Assembly (NCBI GenBank): GCA_961205875.1
Contig: OY540820.1
Span: 2,542,001 to 2,606,000, forward strand
Origin: Sialis fuliginosa
Taxonomy: Eukaryota; Arthropoda; Insecta; Megaloptera; Sialidae
Direction: 5' to 3'
DNA: 64,000 bases
A model generated the notes under the pieces. The model was not told where the DNA came from and searched no databases. It saw only the letters and a list, made by a program, of their open reading frames with translations. Of the stretch, positions 1-11,924 are shown piece by piece; within the stretch, counting starts at the first letter, position 1; each line of letters starts with the position of its first letter. The translations under genes and the position numbers were made by a program.

Positions 1-531
1 TTTAGTTGAAATTTTTTGTGGAAATGATAGTTCAAAGTATGCTGATCAAAAGTTGTAATTGGTACAACCTACTAAAATTCATAATTTCTGCTCCAGGGGG
101 CATCAAAACATTTTATGTTTATATTTATTTTTATTTCCTAAAAGCTTAAACTTAAATTTTGCAAAGGATCAAAAGTTCTTAGAAATAGCCAAACAATATA
201 AACAAATATTTTTTAGAATTTTTTATAATATTTATTAATTTTATAAAAAGTGTCCAACCACAAAACTAAAAAATGTCACCAAATGTTCTAAAAAAAATTA
301 TTTGTATTCATTGACTTATTGGAAGTACTTTTTATTCTATGCAATTTTTTTAAATTGACCCATTAGACTTTAGGAGATAAAAATATTACTTAAATAAATA
401 AAAATTTAAATATAAAATGTTTGGATGCCCCCTGGAGCAGAAATCATGGATTTTCATAGGTTGTGTCCATTACAACTTTTGAATAGCGCACTTTAAACTA
501 TCATTTCCACAAAAAATTTCAACCAAAAGAC
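1..531. repeat. Foldback element, left end cut by the window
   Basis: Bases 1-116 reappear in reverse complement at about 415-531. Both arms share the block GCTCCAGGGGGCATC or its complement, and the ends near 15-45 pair with 495-525. The roughly 300 bases between the arms are AT-rich with no reading frame of note. This is the form of a non-autonomous foldback or long-TIR element. The true left end lies outside the window, so no target duplication can be checked. Confidence 0.75.
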
Positions 532-714
532 AAAATCCATTGCTTTTGCGTGGAATTCTTTCTTTTATTCTACTGTCAACATGGCTCGTTTGCGGACATG
601 GGTTTATTAACAAAAAGCAATTGTTGTAATGTCCTTCACAACTTCTGAAAGTCTGTCGGTATGTTTACGGGACATCCTGTATGTGTTTATTTAAACGGTG
701 AGAATTAGAGAAAA

Positions 715-985
715 ATGATTCAGATAAAAGTTGTAGAGAATATTATTTTATTTATACTTTATTTTTTCAAATAAAAAATTTTTTGAAGAAATGATTTAAA
801 GTTATATTTCACATGGATCATACCAGAAATATCTGCCATGGGATTCATGAGACTTTCTTATACGTAATACTGAGAGTGAACGGTGAACGTGTTCTTAATG
901 TTTTTAAAGAATATTTATGACAAATTAATGAAATAAATAAATTTTAGATAATAATATTCTCTACAACTTTAATCTTTTTTTTTTT
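715..985. repeat. Fragment of the 'CTTATACGTAAT' repeat family (family B)
   Basis: It contains the phrase ATCTGCCATGGGATTCATG followed by CTTTCTTATACGTAATACTG. This recurs with small changes near 34765, 35145, 53310, 53665 and 27870. It is flanked by two copies, in opposite orientation, of a segment reading like ATAATATTCTCTACAACTTT. The same family appears in full in introns 1 and 2 of the LHFPL6-like gene. No coding potential is seen. Confidence 0.6.
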
Positions 986-1327
986 AATTCACTTTTATTG
1001 TTCAATTTATTTAAGCAAAAAAATACGTATGTAAAAAAATTATAAAATTATTTTTCCAGTTTATTAAATCAAAATTTTTATGTACTTTTTCTTTCAAACT
1101 GATGGATTCCGAGTAAAAAATTATTTGAAGTCCAATAATCTTCAATATTTTGTTAAAGTATTGGATAATTGGGAAAAAAGCTATTTTTATGAAAACTCAT
1201 TTTTGCAGTTGATTTATTAATTATTAATTATGTAAAACTTTGAGGAGAGAAGGGGGGTTTGTAAAACCATACGAATCCTTAAATGGGAAGAGGGAAAAGG
1301 TTTAAAACGTTACTTATTTATATATTT

Positions 1328-1437
1328 ATATTTTAATATCATTCATTAGAAAAGAAGGTCTTATGACCTTCTTTTCTAATGAATGATATTAAAATATGTC
1401 ATAAGACCTTCTTTTCTAATGAATGATATTAAAATAT
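1328..1437. repeat. Perfect palindrome plus a third direct copy of one arm
   Basis: A 33-base arm (1328-1360) and its exact reverse complement (1365-1397) are separated by TTAT. The second arm is then repeated exactly at 1405-1437 after the 7-base spacer GTCATAA. The arm has the core AGAAAAGAAGGTC. Perfect identity of the three copies suggests a recent event, such as template switching or unequal exchange. No gene is attached. Confidence 0.9.
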
Positions 1438-1440
1438 GTT

Positions 1441-2168
1441 AATTTAAAACCAATTTTTGGCATTTTCATATGTTAAGTCAATTAAATTTTTTTATCATAT
1501 AAACATATGTAGAAAAAAAATATTATGTAAGGAGAGGAAGAATGGAAATCTTATACTTGCTGTTCTATTTATTTCAAATACGCATTTGATTATTAATTAA
1601 TTGATTTTAGATTTTAAGAGAGTCGATGTTTTTTTTCAATACCGCTGCCCATTCCGATATAAATTTTACAGTTAGATAACGTGTTATGAATCCTATATCT
1701 TTCCTTGTTTAAGCCATCTACTCCGAAATAATAATAATTATTAAAACTTTATTAGCCGTCTTGATCCAATTCAACATTAGTAGATTCCATAAGTCATTAG
1801 AGCTCCAATATCCATGAGTAATATATTCTAGCGACCCACCTAAACCATGTTCAGTGTTGTCTGTGTAGAGGAGGTTGTCTGTGTAAAGGTTAGTGCTGCC
1901 GGACCCTTGTCACGGTCCCGCACAATGAAGTTTCCAAACCGTCTCGAGCTAGATCTGTGAATAAATAACGGTTTTTCTTCTAATTATTTGATTGCTCCCT
2001 CCCCCACGCCCTTACATTATTCAGATGTCCGGAATGTAATTGGACACACTAGAACTGAAATATTTAATTCCTCTTAGGACAAATTGTTTAATTGCTTTCG
2101 GAAAATGAATGTGCGTTAGATAATTGATTTGATTTTTATCTTAATTACAGTGAAAATTCGAGGGTTGC
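1441..2168. other. No gene recognised
   Basis: Mostly AT-rich sequence with a somewhat GC-richer stretch at 1830-1960. I found no convincing reading frame, splice pair or terminal repeats. Confidence 0.5.
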
Positions 2169-2171
2169 TAA

Positions 2172-2639
2172 GGCGGCTATTACACTATCAAATAAATATG
2201 CCAAAGATCTTTGACAAAGATTTTATCATATTTCTTTGATAAAATATGAGATTTTGTTTTATTACACTACATAAAATATTTGATAATATTTTCTCAATAT
2301 TATCTAGGGATATTTTCTTCTTTTTTGGTGCCTTTTGAATATCAATGCATGATCGAGGTTTGAATTTACATCCGTGTATTGTGGTTTTTATAATCAATAA
2401 GAAGATTATCATATAATACTGGATTTTGTTGATATTCATATATTAATAATTATATAACTGTAACTGTGAAAGATAACTTGGTAGTCGCCATTTTATTTTT
2501 GACATCAACTTTGATCAATTATAAGAGACTGTCATTAACTATGGTATAGGTAAATATTATAAAAGTTGACTTATTACACTGTCATATTTCTTTGATCAAA
2601 GAAATTTTATCATATTTCTTTGATAGTGTAATAGCCGCC
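2172..2639. mobile_element. PIF/Harbinger-like MITE with TAA target duplication
   Basis: The element begins GGCGGCTATTACACTATCAA and ends with its complement TTGATAGTGTAATAGCCGCC. The direct repeat TAA lies on both sides (2169-2171 and 2640-2642). Three-base TWA duplications and GG-starting inverted ends are the usual signature of the PIF/Harbinger superfamily. The interior repeats the phrase ATATTTCTTTGAT several times in both orientations and has no transposase. It is therefore a non-autonomous copy of 468 bp. The superfamily call rests on ends and duplication only. Confidence 0.75.
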
Positions 2640-2753
2640 TAAGGAAATTATTAATTTAAAACGAAATTTGATAAATCCACTTTGAACCGAGGTGACTTTT
2701 TTCGATTCGGTATTTTCAACCAGCATCAAATCGACTGATCAAATATTGCTAAA

Positions 2754-2803
2754 ACTCGTTTTTAAAGCCATTTTTAAAGGTAAAAATGGCTTTAAAAACG
2801 AGT
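2754..2803. repeat. Perfect 23-bp hairpin
   Basis: The arm at 2754-2776 (starting ACTCGTTTTTAAAGCC) is exactly complementary to 2781-2803, with the 4-base loop AAGG. It does not look like a transcription terminator in this eukaryotic setting and is not linked to a gene. Confidence 0.85.
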
Positions 2804-3370
2804 CTCAGAACAAAAGCTAACAAATCCAGTATAAAAAGGCAGAAAAAATTTGTGTGCCATTATTACGTTAAAATGTCTTTGCCAAAATGGGCCTTATTGA
2901 TTAAAATGTTTAATTATTATTGTTTTCTTTCACTTATAACTTTTTGCCATTATATTTTATGGTGTCTCTGTGGTTCAAATGTGGATAAATCCAACTAAAA
3001 AGTAGAACAAATCTGGATAAATCCAATTTGTAGTGAAATAAACCCGAATAAATCCAACGTCGCGGAACAAAACCGGATATCTAATGTTTTAAAGTTATCC
3101 GGCGTGCGCAAAAGTGTTTAGTGTTTTCATAGTAACACATACATTTTTAGATTTTTTTTACGATTAATGAATTTTATAAATACTATTGTATTATAAACAA
3201 ATTACTAAAATTTAAGCATTATATTAATTATTGTAATGAAAAAAATTATTAATAAAATTAAATAAATTATAAGCAATCCCTTAAGGTTTTTTTGGCACAA
3301 TTCATGGTATTATGTGTAATATTCATATATCAATTTAAAAATTCAAAATATATAAATATCAATTCAAAAT

Positions 3371-4110
3371 TTTAAATTGATTTATCCGTTTCACGTCAAC
3401 GCAAACACTTTTCGTTCTGTGTCTGCCTGTCTGTCCGTCCGTGTGTCCGTCCGTCCGTCCGTCCGTCCGTCCGTCCGTCTGTCCCCTGAATCCTTGTCAC
3501 ACGCATAACTCATGAACCACTGAACCGATATTATTGAAACTTGGTCGGATGGTTGGGTCTGGCTTGAGGACGCTCCCATTTCAAAATCATCAAAATAGTG
3601 TGTAATAGGAAGGGGTGACACCCCAAAATATTTTTTTTCAAGATATCTCAGGAACGACACATGTTACGTGAAAATTTTATAGATTTTTTTTGTAGAGCAT
3701 TAAATTTCCTATAATACAACGTTTGTTGTAAAATATTCCCTTACAAAGATTTATCTCAATTTATTTTAAAAATTCGTGTTTTGTTTTTCTAAATTGATAT
3801 TGCTTGGATATATTAAATGTCATTTTGACGTTTTAAATGTCATTTTGACATTTGCATAAATATAGATTTAGATTAAAATTTCCAAAAAATTAAAAATATA
3901 TGAAAAAATATTCAGGTGCGTTTTAAGATAAATTTCGAACTAATATTTCTTACAATTAGTAAAATTGTAAAAAAAATTTATGGTTAACCAATTCCAGGCA
4001 ATTTATATAAACACTATCGGTTTTTTATTTAAATTGTTGAATAATTAACTACCTTTGGTGAATTTAACACGAGGAAGCAATGTGCATTTACTTGGCAAAT
4101 GGTTTTGTAT
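3371..4110 (+). repeat. Dispersed repeat family A, long copy with a GTCC microsatellite
   Basis: Landmarks in order are CCGTTTCACGTCAA, a (GTCC)n tract at 3432-3480, ACACGCATAACTCATGAACC, AAGATATCTCAGGAACGAC, two copies of a segment with TGTCATTTTGAC, and the tail CACGAGGAAGCAATG. The same landmarks occur in reverse at about 11925-12525, 45484-45835 and 62466-63200, and forward again at 63350-63737. No protein is encoded. The short open frame across the GTCC tract is a by-product of the repeat. Confidence 0.8.
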
Positions 4111-4192
4111 TGTATTTGTAACTGTCACATCTTTTTAATGAAAATATTACACTTATGCTCGGTATTATCAACCAATTTAATGCTCATTTAAA

Positions 4193-5149
4193 CAGTGCCG
4201 GATTAAGCAAGCGCGGGGCCCGTAGCAAATGTTATAAAGAGGCCCTTGGCAGTGGCGGAGTAAATCGATAGTTTCACCCACTCCCCTCGAAAAAAGTCAA
4301 TAGGATTTTTTTTGCACATTAAGCGGGCGTCACCCCCTGTGAATTTTTAATGACATAAAAATATCAGTGGTATCTATTTTTTAAATAAATTGGATAGTCG
4401 TCACCTCTATAGACTTTCAATAATAAAAAAAGTCAATTCACTCAATTTATTAGACATTTTTCCCATTGGAAGCTTTAAATAACCAAAAAAGAGGTAAATA
4501 TTATACCATAGACATAGAGTATGGACCGCGCATCTAACTCGAAAACAGAGTGTCAAAAGAAAAAACAGAAGTAACTATTTATCTCTCTATATGATCTCTC
4601 TCACTGTTTTAAAGAAATGCTACACCATTTTTTTCAGGATACATCTTTTTCTAATAAGAATGAAATAAATGAATTAATTAAATAAGGACAAGTATATCCC
4701 AAATAATTTTCAATCTCTTTCTGTGCAAACTTTTGAATGAGCTTTGGAACACGCAAATCAAATGAATTTTCGCGGAAATATAACTGTTTGAATTTTTTGT
4801 TTTGCTTGTTTTTTAATTATCCCTTAATTTTTTTGAGAAGTGTATAATAACACACCACTTTTACAAACAAACTTTTCTTGATTTGATTTGAGCAAATTTT
4901 GAAAAATCGATTGAGAAAAAATCAAAGATCGGAGATTCAAAAATCGATTTTTCGATTAAATCGAATCGAGATCGGAAACCCTAAATTTAAATTACTAATA
5001 ACTATAGATTTAGACACCCCGTATCAACCATTTGACGATAAGTGCATGGTAAGTCCAATAAGAGATATTTTTCCGCAAAGTCGCGGGGGCCCCAGAGACG
5101 CGGGGCACGTAGAATTTGCTACTCCTGCTACGTTGTTAATCCGGCACTG
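4193..5149. mobile_element. hAT-type non-autonomous element, perfect 8-bp duplication
   Basis: The ends are CAGTGCCGGATTAA and its complement TTAATCCGGCACTG. The 8-base sequence CATTTAAA lies directly outside both ends (4185-4192 and 5150-5157). CAG..CTG ends with an 8-bp duplication are diagnostic of the hAT superfamily. The 957-bp interior has no transposase. It holds a possible nested hAT end (CAGTGGCGGAGTAAA at 4249) and a stretch near 4900-4970 rich in the word ATCGATT. Confidence 0.9.
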
Positions 5150-5157
5150 CATTTAAA

Positions 5158-6320
5158 GTATTATCAACGTGATTTAAATCAATAAAATGTACCTACAGAA
5201 TATGCGTTGAAAACATAGTAAAAAAAATTAAAAATCCCTTTAATTAAATGTATTATTGTTGGTTCTGTTCATAATACGACAGTTATAGTTAAAGGAGCAT
5301 TTAGTTAAACTTGATAATACCGGGTGTTATATTATTAATACAAACCAAAAATAGTTAAACCTGAGACAACTTTATAGTTTAATTTAATGTGAAATGAGTT
5401 TTTATCAAGTAGGTATGTGGTGATAGAGGGGGGGGGAGATACTTTTCTAGAAGTTGTCAGGTTCCAAGTGTATACAATTAGGGAAGTTCTACTGTACTTT
5501 TAATATTGTATATATGTATATGCACATCCACCTAAACAGTAGACACAGTTTTACTTTATACACTATTTTGATCTATCTGTCGCAGTCCAACGCAACGAAA
5601 TTGAACTGTCTCTGTCTGACAGATTAAATCCAAAGCATGCCTTGTTATTCTGAATTTTCCCGAGTTCAGTGGTACTCTGTCCGTCGCGAAGGAATGTCGC
5701 GAATTTAAATCTACCGTTCAGTCGAAAAAATCTCGTCAAAATAAATTGACATAAAAGAAATATTAGTGCAAAAAAGTTTAAGGCTTTAAATTAATATAAA
5801 AATTTAATATTTGTGTAGACTTTGTTCGTTACATTTAAATGGAATAGTAGTTTAAAATTTATAACTGATTAAAAATTAGATAAGATTTAATATGTTTTAA
5901 TTATTAGTACCTATGTGACTCTTAAAAAAATTAAAATAATGTATAATAAATGATATTTATATAAATATAAGTAAAACATATTTTGCAACATTTAAAAATT
6001 AGGGAAGAGAAACCATTGAATAGGTATGTATTTCTAAAAATTATATTTTCTTTTATTAATTACAGTATTTTGATTATGATTAGCTATATTTAATTTGTTA
6101 ATTAAGATGTATCGATATATAATTTAACTACGGTACATAGGGATTTCAATTTTATTTAGTATATCTGTAAATATTTGTACTTGCAGCTTGTAGGTTTAAA
6201 ACTTTATATTTTACAAATACACTTATATAATCGATTGGCACTTTTGGCATCAAAAAAATTCAATTGTTTAATTCTTTGACAAATGGTAGCACTAAAATCT
6301 TATGTTACATTTATTTATTA
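5158..6320. other. No gene recognised
   Basis: AT-rich sequence with a short G run near 5430 and a GC-richer patch at 5575-5725 (CTGTCCGTCGCGAAGGAATG). The patch has no open frame or matching repeat in the window. I cannot assign it. Confidence 0.4.
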
Positions 6321-6610
6321 TTAGCGCATTGGACCCGGCGCTACCTGGGTTAATATCCACAAAATCATAGTGACCTAAAATATTCAACATGCCCACCCAA
6401 TGTACCCACAACACACGGTTCACCGCAATTGTTTTTCTTGAAATTACACAAAATATCCACAAATTATACACCTAACTCTAACATATATATTACTTATGAC
6501 GATGAAATCATATATTTCGATAAGGATTAATGTTTTGCAGGTCATAAGTCCACGTAAACAAAACCCAAATATTAAAAATTTTCTTTGTAACATAAAAGCA
6601 GTCATTGTGG
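6321..6610 (-). mobile_element. Helitron-like element, 3' portion
   Basis: On the minus strand the sequence ends ACCCAGG...CCGGGTCCAATGCGCTAA. That is a GC-rich hairpin a few bases before a CTRR terminus, followed by T, as Helitrons require. The same terminus recurs at 23413, 27112, 56274 (minus) and 57516. The internal part shares CACAAAATATCCACAAATTA with the copy at 56274-56460. Confidence 0.7.
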
Positions 6611-6639
6611 CTTAAATATAAAAGTTAGACATATGATGT

Positions 6640-6790
6640 CGCTGACTTTATTGTAGATCTTTTAACTCTACACAATTCTTTAATACATTATTTTGTTCAA
6701 TATTGAACGGTTTAGGCAGCGTATTGCAAAATAGAACGCCGACGGCAAAAAATTTTCCGACTTGATTTACTATTATCGTCACTGCTTAAC
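6640..6790 (+). repeat. Dispersed repeat shared with 41815-41945
   Basis: The phrase TTAGGCAGCGTATTGCAAAA, followed by GACTTGATTTACTATTATC after a short gap, occurs here and at 41863-41930 in the same orientation. Upstream sequence (AGATCTTTTA) also matches. The element type is not known. Confidence 0.7.
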
Positions 6791-6854
6791 TTGGCCAGAG
6801 AAATTAAAAAAAAACACGAGTAAATCGAATATGTAGTTCTCGAGTGATAAACGC

Positions 6855-6950
6855 ACTAACGGACAGACGGATATACAGACGGACGGACAGACAGGCAGGC
6901 AAACAGACGGAGATACAACCAGACACACAGACAGACAAACAAAGACACGT
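6855..6950. repeat. GACA/GACG-rich simple repeat
   Basis: An imperfect tract of GACAGACGGACGGACAGAC units. It is the minus-strand relative of the GTCC tract found in repeat family A. Confidence 0.7.
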
Positions 6951-7049
6951 TGAACTTTATATGTAGAAAAATCGTTTTGATAATAATCGGAGTAATTTTT
7001 TGTATTCCTTTTTTTAGAGTGTTGTGTATTAAACTAAAAAAGTTGTATT

Positions 7050-7241
7050 CTCCCAGAATCTGCCACCCCCTCAAAATTTTACCGCCCTGGGTAGTAGCCC
7101 ATGTTGCTCATGCCTAAATCCGCCGCTGCCTGTATACCTATAACTTAACTGTATATATTAGCATCTTGACATTAATTTAGATTAATTTTTAACTGGTAGA
7201 CCCCTATAGGGTTTAGAGTCGCCCGATTGAGAACCACTGAG
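7050..7241. mobile_element. Two orphan hAT-type right ends
   Basis: AAATCCGCCGCTG ends near 7130 and GATTGAGAACCACTG ends at 7241. Both read like complements of hAT ends of the CAGCGGCGGATTT and CAGTGGTTCTCAA types. I did not find matching left ends with duplications, so these are truncated relics. Confidence 0.45.
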
Positions 7242-7983
7242 ATAAGCTATAACAGAATTATATATGCAATATATAATTTTTCATTGAAGATAATTTTAAT
7301 ATCAATTTCAATTAAAATACATTCTTGAAACACTTTTAGTACTCGCAATTATAAGGGATTAATATTTTCTTTGAAGTTTATGTAATAATACCCCGTATAT
7401 TTTCACTCCTTCTTTAAACTTGATTATAATGAGATTCTTAAGAAGACGCCTTAATTGCTTTTTAAATCCATTTTGTTTTATACAGACTACTACCAAATTT
7501 TTGAAAGGAATTGATTTTTAATTTTATAAAGTAATGAAAACTTATTGGAAAAGTTTTATAGTTTTCATTAAAATGTTTAGAATATTTTAATTATGAAATT
7601 TAAATTAAATAAGTTTTAAGTTCAAAGTTTACTTAAGGGAAATATGGACAATTGAAATTTGGCAAATTATTAATCAAGTACATACATAACTAATAATAAC
7701 TATACTTTCTCTTTTTATATATCTCTAAAAAAAAAGTATAATGGAAAGCATAAAAAATAATCAAGTGCAATTCAGACTTGCACGATAAGTGTTCCGTATC
7801 GTATCACTTATAGATAATGTATTTTAAACTCTTAAACAGATTTATTTATTGTGGCTGAAAAAACATTCAACTACGCGAACCTTTACTTCATTTAAAATGT
7901 TGGTAAATTATGTTATATGGGTCTTTTGTAGAACTTAAATTATTTAAAAAAGATAGAAAAACATATTCATCGAGAATGCCATG

Positions 7984-8205
7984 GTGGTAGACCGCATACG
8001 ACATTATATAAACAACTGAGAGCGTACACAATAAAAGGTACTCATTTCAAAATTCTAGCCCTATTAAGATTCAAATGTTTAATATGCCGTACTTCAGTTA
8101 CGGTAGACTGCATACGTTATTTACAAAGAACGTTAGATGGGCGTATATAAGAAACTTTGAATTTTTTAGCCCTATCAAGATTCAAAAGTTTAATATGTAC
8201 CTTCT
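7984..8205 (+). repeat. Two-copy tandem duplication, about 113-bp unit
   Basis: GGTAGACCGCATACG at about 7986 recurs as GGTAGACTGCATACG at about 8102. TAGCCCTATTAAGATTCAAA at about 8058 recurs as TAGCCCTATCAAGATTCAAA at about 8168. The copies are diverged and non-coding. Confidence 0.75.
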
Positions 8206-8930
8206 TCATGTCTCTAAACAATAATTATTTTTTAGTATAAACGAGGCATTTTTATAAATTTCCCACTGGGTCGACATTTCACAATTTACGAACTGTACAG
8301 GCTTTGTTTGATAATGTGTTCTACTCTCGCTCTAAAATTATTTAATTATATACATTATATTATTTCTTAAATTTCAACAATACCCCATTTATGGCCAATC
8401 TCACCGCTTAAACTTAGCGTTTATGGAACACAAAATTTTTTAATTGTTTCACCAACGATTTAAGTGTACTATGTGCTCGTTAAATATCACCTAAATTTAA
8501 GTCCTAGTCAAAGTGATACTTTAGTTCCACTTATTTTTAAAACAATACACAAAAATTAATATTGTAAACATTTTTGATAAAAGTATTGATGACAATGTGC
8601 AGACATCATAGGTATAATAGTTTATAACATTTTAAGCCAAGTTTATTCTAGATATAACCATTTTCATGATATGTCAAAATGAACCTTTTTCGAACTGTTT
8701 CGTTTAACAAAGCCTCCAGTGTTAGCTTTGCTAGCACGTTTGAAAAATAGACAAATCCAGGGGTTATTTTAAGAAAATTTTTCAACTGCAAATACCTTTT
8801 TTTTTGTCTAAACCAGCGCCTTAAATATAAACAATGTTATTTTTTTTAAATCCAAAAAAAATCGATTATTTGATACTTGCTAACTAACAAATCCTTATTC
8901 AGCAATCCAGAAAACCTTTAATAAGGTATT

Positions 8931-9455
8931 AGCTGAGATATTAACTAATCAACTTATTTGTTAATTTATCAATTTTAATTTGTTAATAATAAGGGAAGGA
9001 GGTCTCGACGGGCATTTGATAGTCTTAAAGTTAATGATAGAACAAGTTATTTTTTTTGTAAGTTGGGGTCTGTAGGATCGAGCCAAGCTGAGATATTAAC
9101 TATTTGATTTATTTGTTAATTTATCAATTTCATTTTTTAATTAAGAGGGGATAGGGGTCTCGACGGACTTAAGGCATTTGATAGTCTTAAAATTAATGAT
9201 AGAAGCTATATTTAAAAAAAAAAGTTGGGGTCTGTAGGATCGCGCCAAGCTGAGATATTAACTATTCAATTTATTTGTTAATTTATCAATTTCATTTGTT
9301 AATTAAGAGGGGAAGGGGGTCTCGACGGTCTTAGGGCATTTGATAGTTTTAAAGTTAATGACGTAAGCTATATTTAAAAAAGTTGGGGTCTGTAACATCG
9401 CGCCAAGCTGAAATATTAACTATTCTTGTTAATTTATCAATTTTAATTGATATTT
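8931..9455 (+). repeat. Tandem repeat, about 158-bp unit, three full copies plus a partial
   Basis: AGCTGAGATATTAAC (or a one-base variant) starts at 8931, 9086, 9248 and 9406, giving spacings of 155, 162 and 158. Each full unit then has TTATTTGTTAATTTATCAAT, GGTCTCGACGG, GGCATTTGATAG and GTTGGGGTCTGTA. The copies differ by small indels and substitutions, so the array is not very young. Confidence 0.9.
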
Positions 9456-9549
9456 TCGGTGATTTTTTAACACTTTTTAGGGAGAGAGACAGTGGAAAAA
9501 TAAATCTCGCGCCAGACTTGCTAAGGTTGGCTCTGCTCTAAACATACAC

Positions 9550-10330
9550 TTTTTAGGGTTCCAAAGAAACCCTATTAATCTCACTTTGTCGTCCGTCCGT
9601 CCGTCCTTTTCACTTAAAGCTAAATAGCTAGTAAACTATATAAGTTAGAATGTGGCACGTTAAAATGTATAACCAAACAATTTGACCCTTTTTCTATTTT
9701 TTTTCTAAATCAAAAATGGCGCCGGTAGGGGGCTAAAAGCAGTATTTTATTTTGTCCCCCCCCCTTCTAACTCTGTACTGCCGGCTCAAAATATCTGAAA
9801 AAAATTTGGTAACGAGGTTTTGGTGGGACTACCAACAACAAATACTAAAATCAACAATATAATTTTAAATTTTGAAATAATAGGGAAGGGCGTCATAGAA
9901 TTTTTTATTTTGATATCTAGGCAAGTGGGGTATCAAAATATAGATCTCAATTAGTTGAACTTGACACTTTTTTATATTTTTTTCTAACTTAAAAATGCAC
10001 CTGTAAGTGGTTCCAAACATTCCACGTAGTACTTACTTCGGAACCCTTATGACATACACTCGTTTATGTCTTGCCCGAATTTTTATTTATATTTTTCTTT
10101 TTACTTGCAATTTTTCAACTTCACAAATTAGCTTTTACAATTGCAGTTTTCATTTTTGGAATAACCCCTGGACAAATCCACAATTTATATTCAAAATTAC
10201 ATTGATCTTTATTCTGTTACATAAACCAATGTTTAATTACCTCGGATACAAACAAATTTTAACCCGGCATCATAGCAACATACACCAAAAATCAGAATTC
10301 CCCACAATTTTGTTCTTAAAGTGACACTTG
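9550..10330 (+). repeat. 'Gggttcc' repeat with CCGT tract
   Basis: It begins TTTAGGGTTCCAAAGAAACC and is followed by a short GTCC tract. It belongs to the class of repeats starting with GGGTTCCGTAGAAAACTAGG that is also seen at 14001 and 55035. The right boundary is uncertain. The 105-codon open frame inside (10007-10324) has no recognisable domain. Confidence 0.45.
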
Positions 10331-10520
10331 GGAAACTATATGATAAGTGAGATCGACGTAAAATTTAAGTTTACCTTAAGACTAAGGAACACTTATTAGC
10401 TAACATTACGGAACAGAAATAAGTTTGAGCGGTGAGACCGGGAATTTAGTGTTTACATTTTCTAGCAAAGCACAATAAAATCTATATATTTACTTATCGA
10501 ATGGTTTTATTTTTCTCTAA

Positions 10521-10700
10521 TCTCTTAATATGTAAAAATGAATATTCGTTTGTATGAGGCTTATAGAATCGGAAATTACTGAACCGATTTCAATGCGGTT
10601 TTCACCAATAGTTAGATATTTTTTCTGTGCATGTTCGTGGCTATTAATATTTTATGAAAACCGAAGATTTAACATCAAAAGACAAAAAAAATCTTTATCA
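10521..10700 (+). mobile_element. Helitron-like element, 5' portion
   Basis: It begins TCTCTTAATATGTAAAAATG and continues with TTCGTTTGTATGAGGCTTAT, GAACCGATTTCAATGCGG and AGTTAGATATTTTTTCTG. This matches the first 180 bases of the complete copy at 56861-57516 and the minus-strand copy ending at 32026. The 3' end is missing here. Confidence 0.65.
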
Positions 10701-11084
10701 AGTCGAGTTTTTACATATACTTTTAAGTAATTGTACTTAAATAATTTACAAAATACAAGTACTTACACTATTACTTAAATACTTAACAAAATAGTACTTT
10801 TGTACTTTTTTTAAAATATATTTATTAAAAAGTAATTGTACTTATACATATACTTTATACTTAAACACCTTAAAATTACTTAAAAACGTCAATGTTTTTA
10901 CGTACTTTTATATAAAACAAGCACTTTTTCAGATTCCAATAAATAGAAATGTAATCTAATTATAATTACAAAAAAATACATTTTTGTAATCACCATAAGA
11001 TACATACCAAAAAGGTCTTCATTATCACAAATATATAAATATTGTGTTCTGTCTACATATGTGTATAGGGTAGCATAGGTAGAA

Positions 11085-11275
11085 TAAGTAATAATAAATA
11101 AATAAAAAACACAACAATAATAAATAAAAAAAATAATAATAATTTTTGTTAAAATAAATAAATAAACAAGTAAATAAACAAACAAATAAACAAATAACCA
11201 AATAAATAAAATCAAACAATTAACAAAAACATAAAATAAAAAAATAAAATTAAATTAAATTAAAACAGAACATAA
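11085..11275. repeat. AAAT/AAAC-rich low-complexity tract
   Basis: Imperfect repeats of AAAT, AAAC and AAATAAAC run almost without break. Apparent minus-strand frames made of I, F, L, Y and C residues here are artefacts of the simple repeat. Confidence 0.85.
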
Positions 11276-11924
11276 AACAGCTGTCTAAATGAACGAATAG
11301 TTCGATAGACAAAATTAAAATTAAAAAAAATATATTGTGTTCACTTTGGACATATCACTCAAGGGGTGAGGGGAGGGTAATTTTATAAAAAAAATTTAAA
11401 CAACATAATTGTTGCGTTACCTTACATTCTCTTAGGTTAGGTCACACACAGGTGGAGGGAGGCAGTAAACCCATCCCCCTCTTACGAACGTCCATGAGTA
11501 CTGTTTTTTGTTTAATTTTAATAATAGGTACATTAAAAAAAAATAAAGCGGTGTGCATTTTATTACCAAGCCATGTTATTTAAATTTCCAAACATCTTTT
11601 AAAAAATATACTTTTTAAGAGCATACTAAGGTTTGTAGTTACTGCCCCCCTTTGGTTGTTCATAAAATATTAACACTTTATTATATTTTTAATGCTAAAT
11701 TTCGTTGTGCATTAACGTGTAGCTAGAACATAATAATAAAAATAAAAAAGTTTGAGCGTATTTTACAATTATGATGTGAGTAACACTTTCCAACTGTTTA
11801 TACTTGACGAAGTTTTTGTATTCGAATAAGTTAAACTTTTGGAGAACTCCATACATATGTATATGTATGTATGTAGTAGGTTTTATAAAATATAATATAA
11901 TATTATATAAATAAAACTCTGGCA

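Noticed and set aside
3391-3660. 89-codon minus frame with RTDGRTDGRTD repeats, and its relative at 63395-63601
   Set aside because: It reads through the GTCC tract of repeat family A. The relative at 63395 shares it only because the repeat is shared.
10007-10324. 105-codon + frame
   Set aside because: No start context, splice partner or recognisable domain, and it lies inside a dispersed repeat.
10898-11219. Two overlapping minus frames rich in I, F, L, Y and C
   Set aside because: They are read from an AAAT/AAAC simple-sequence tract.
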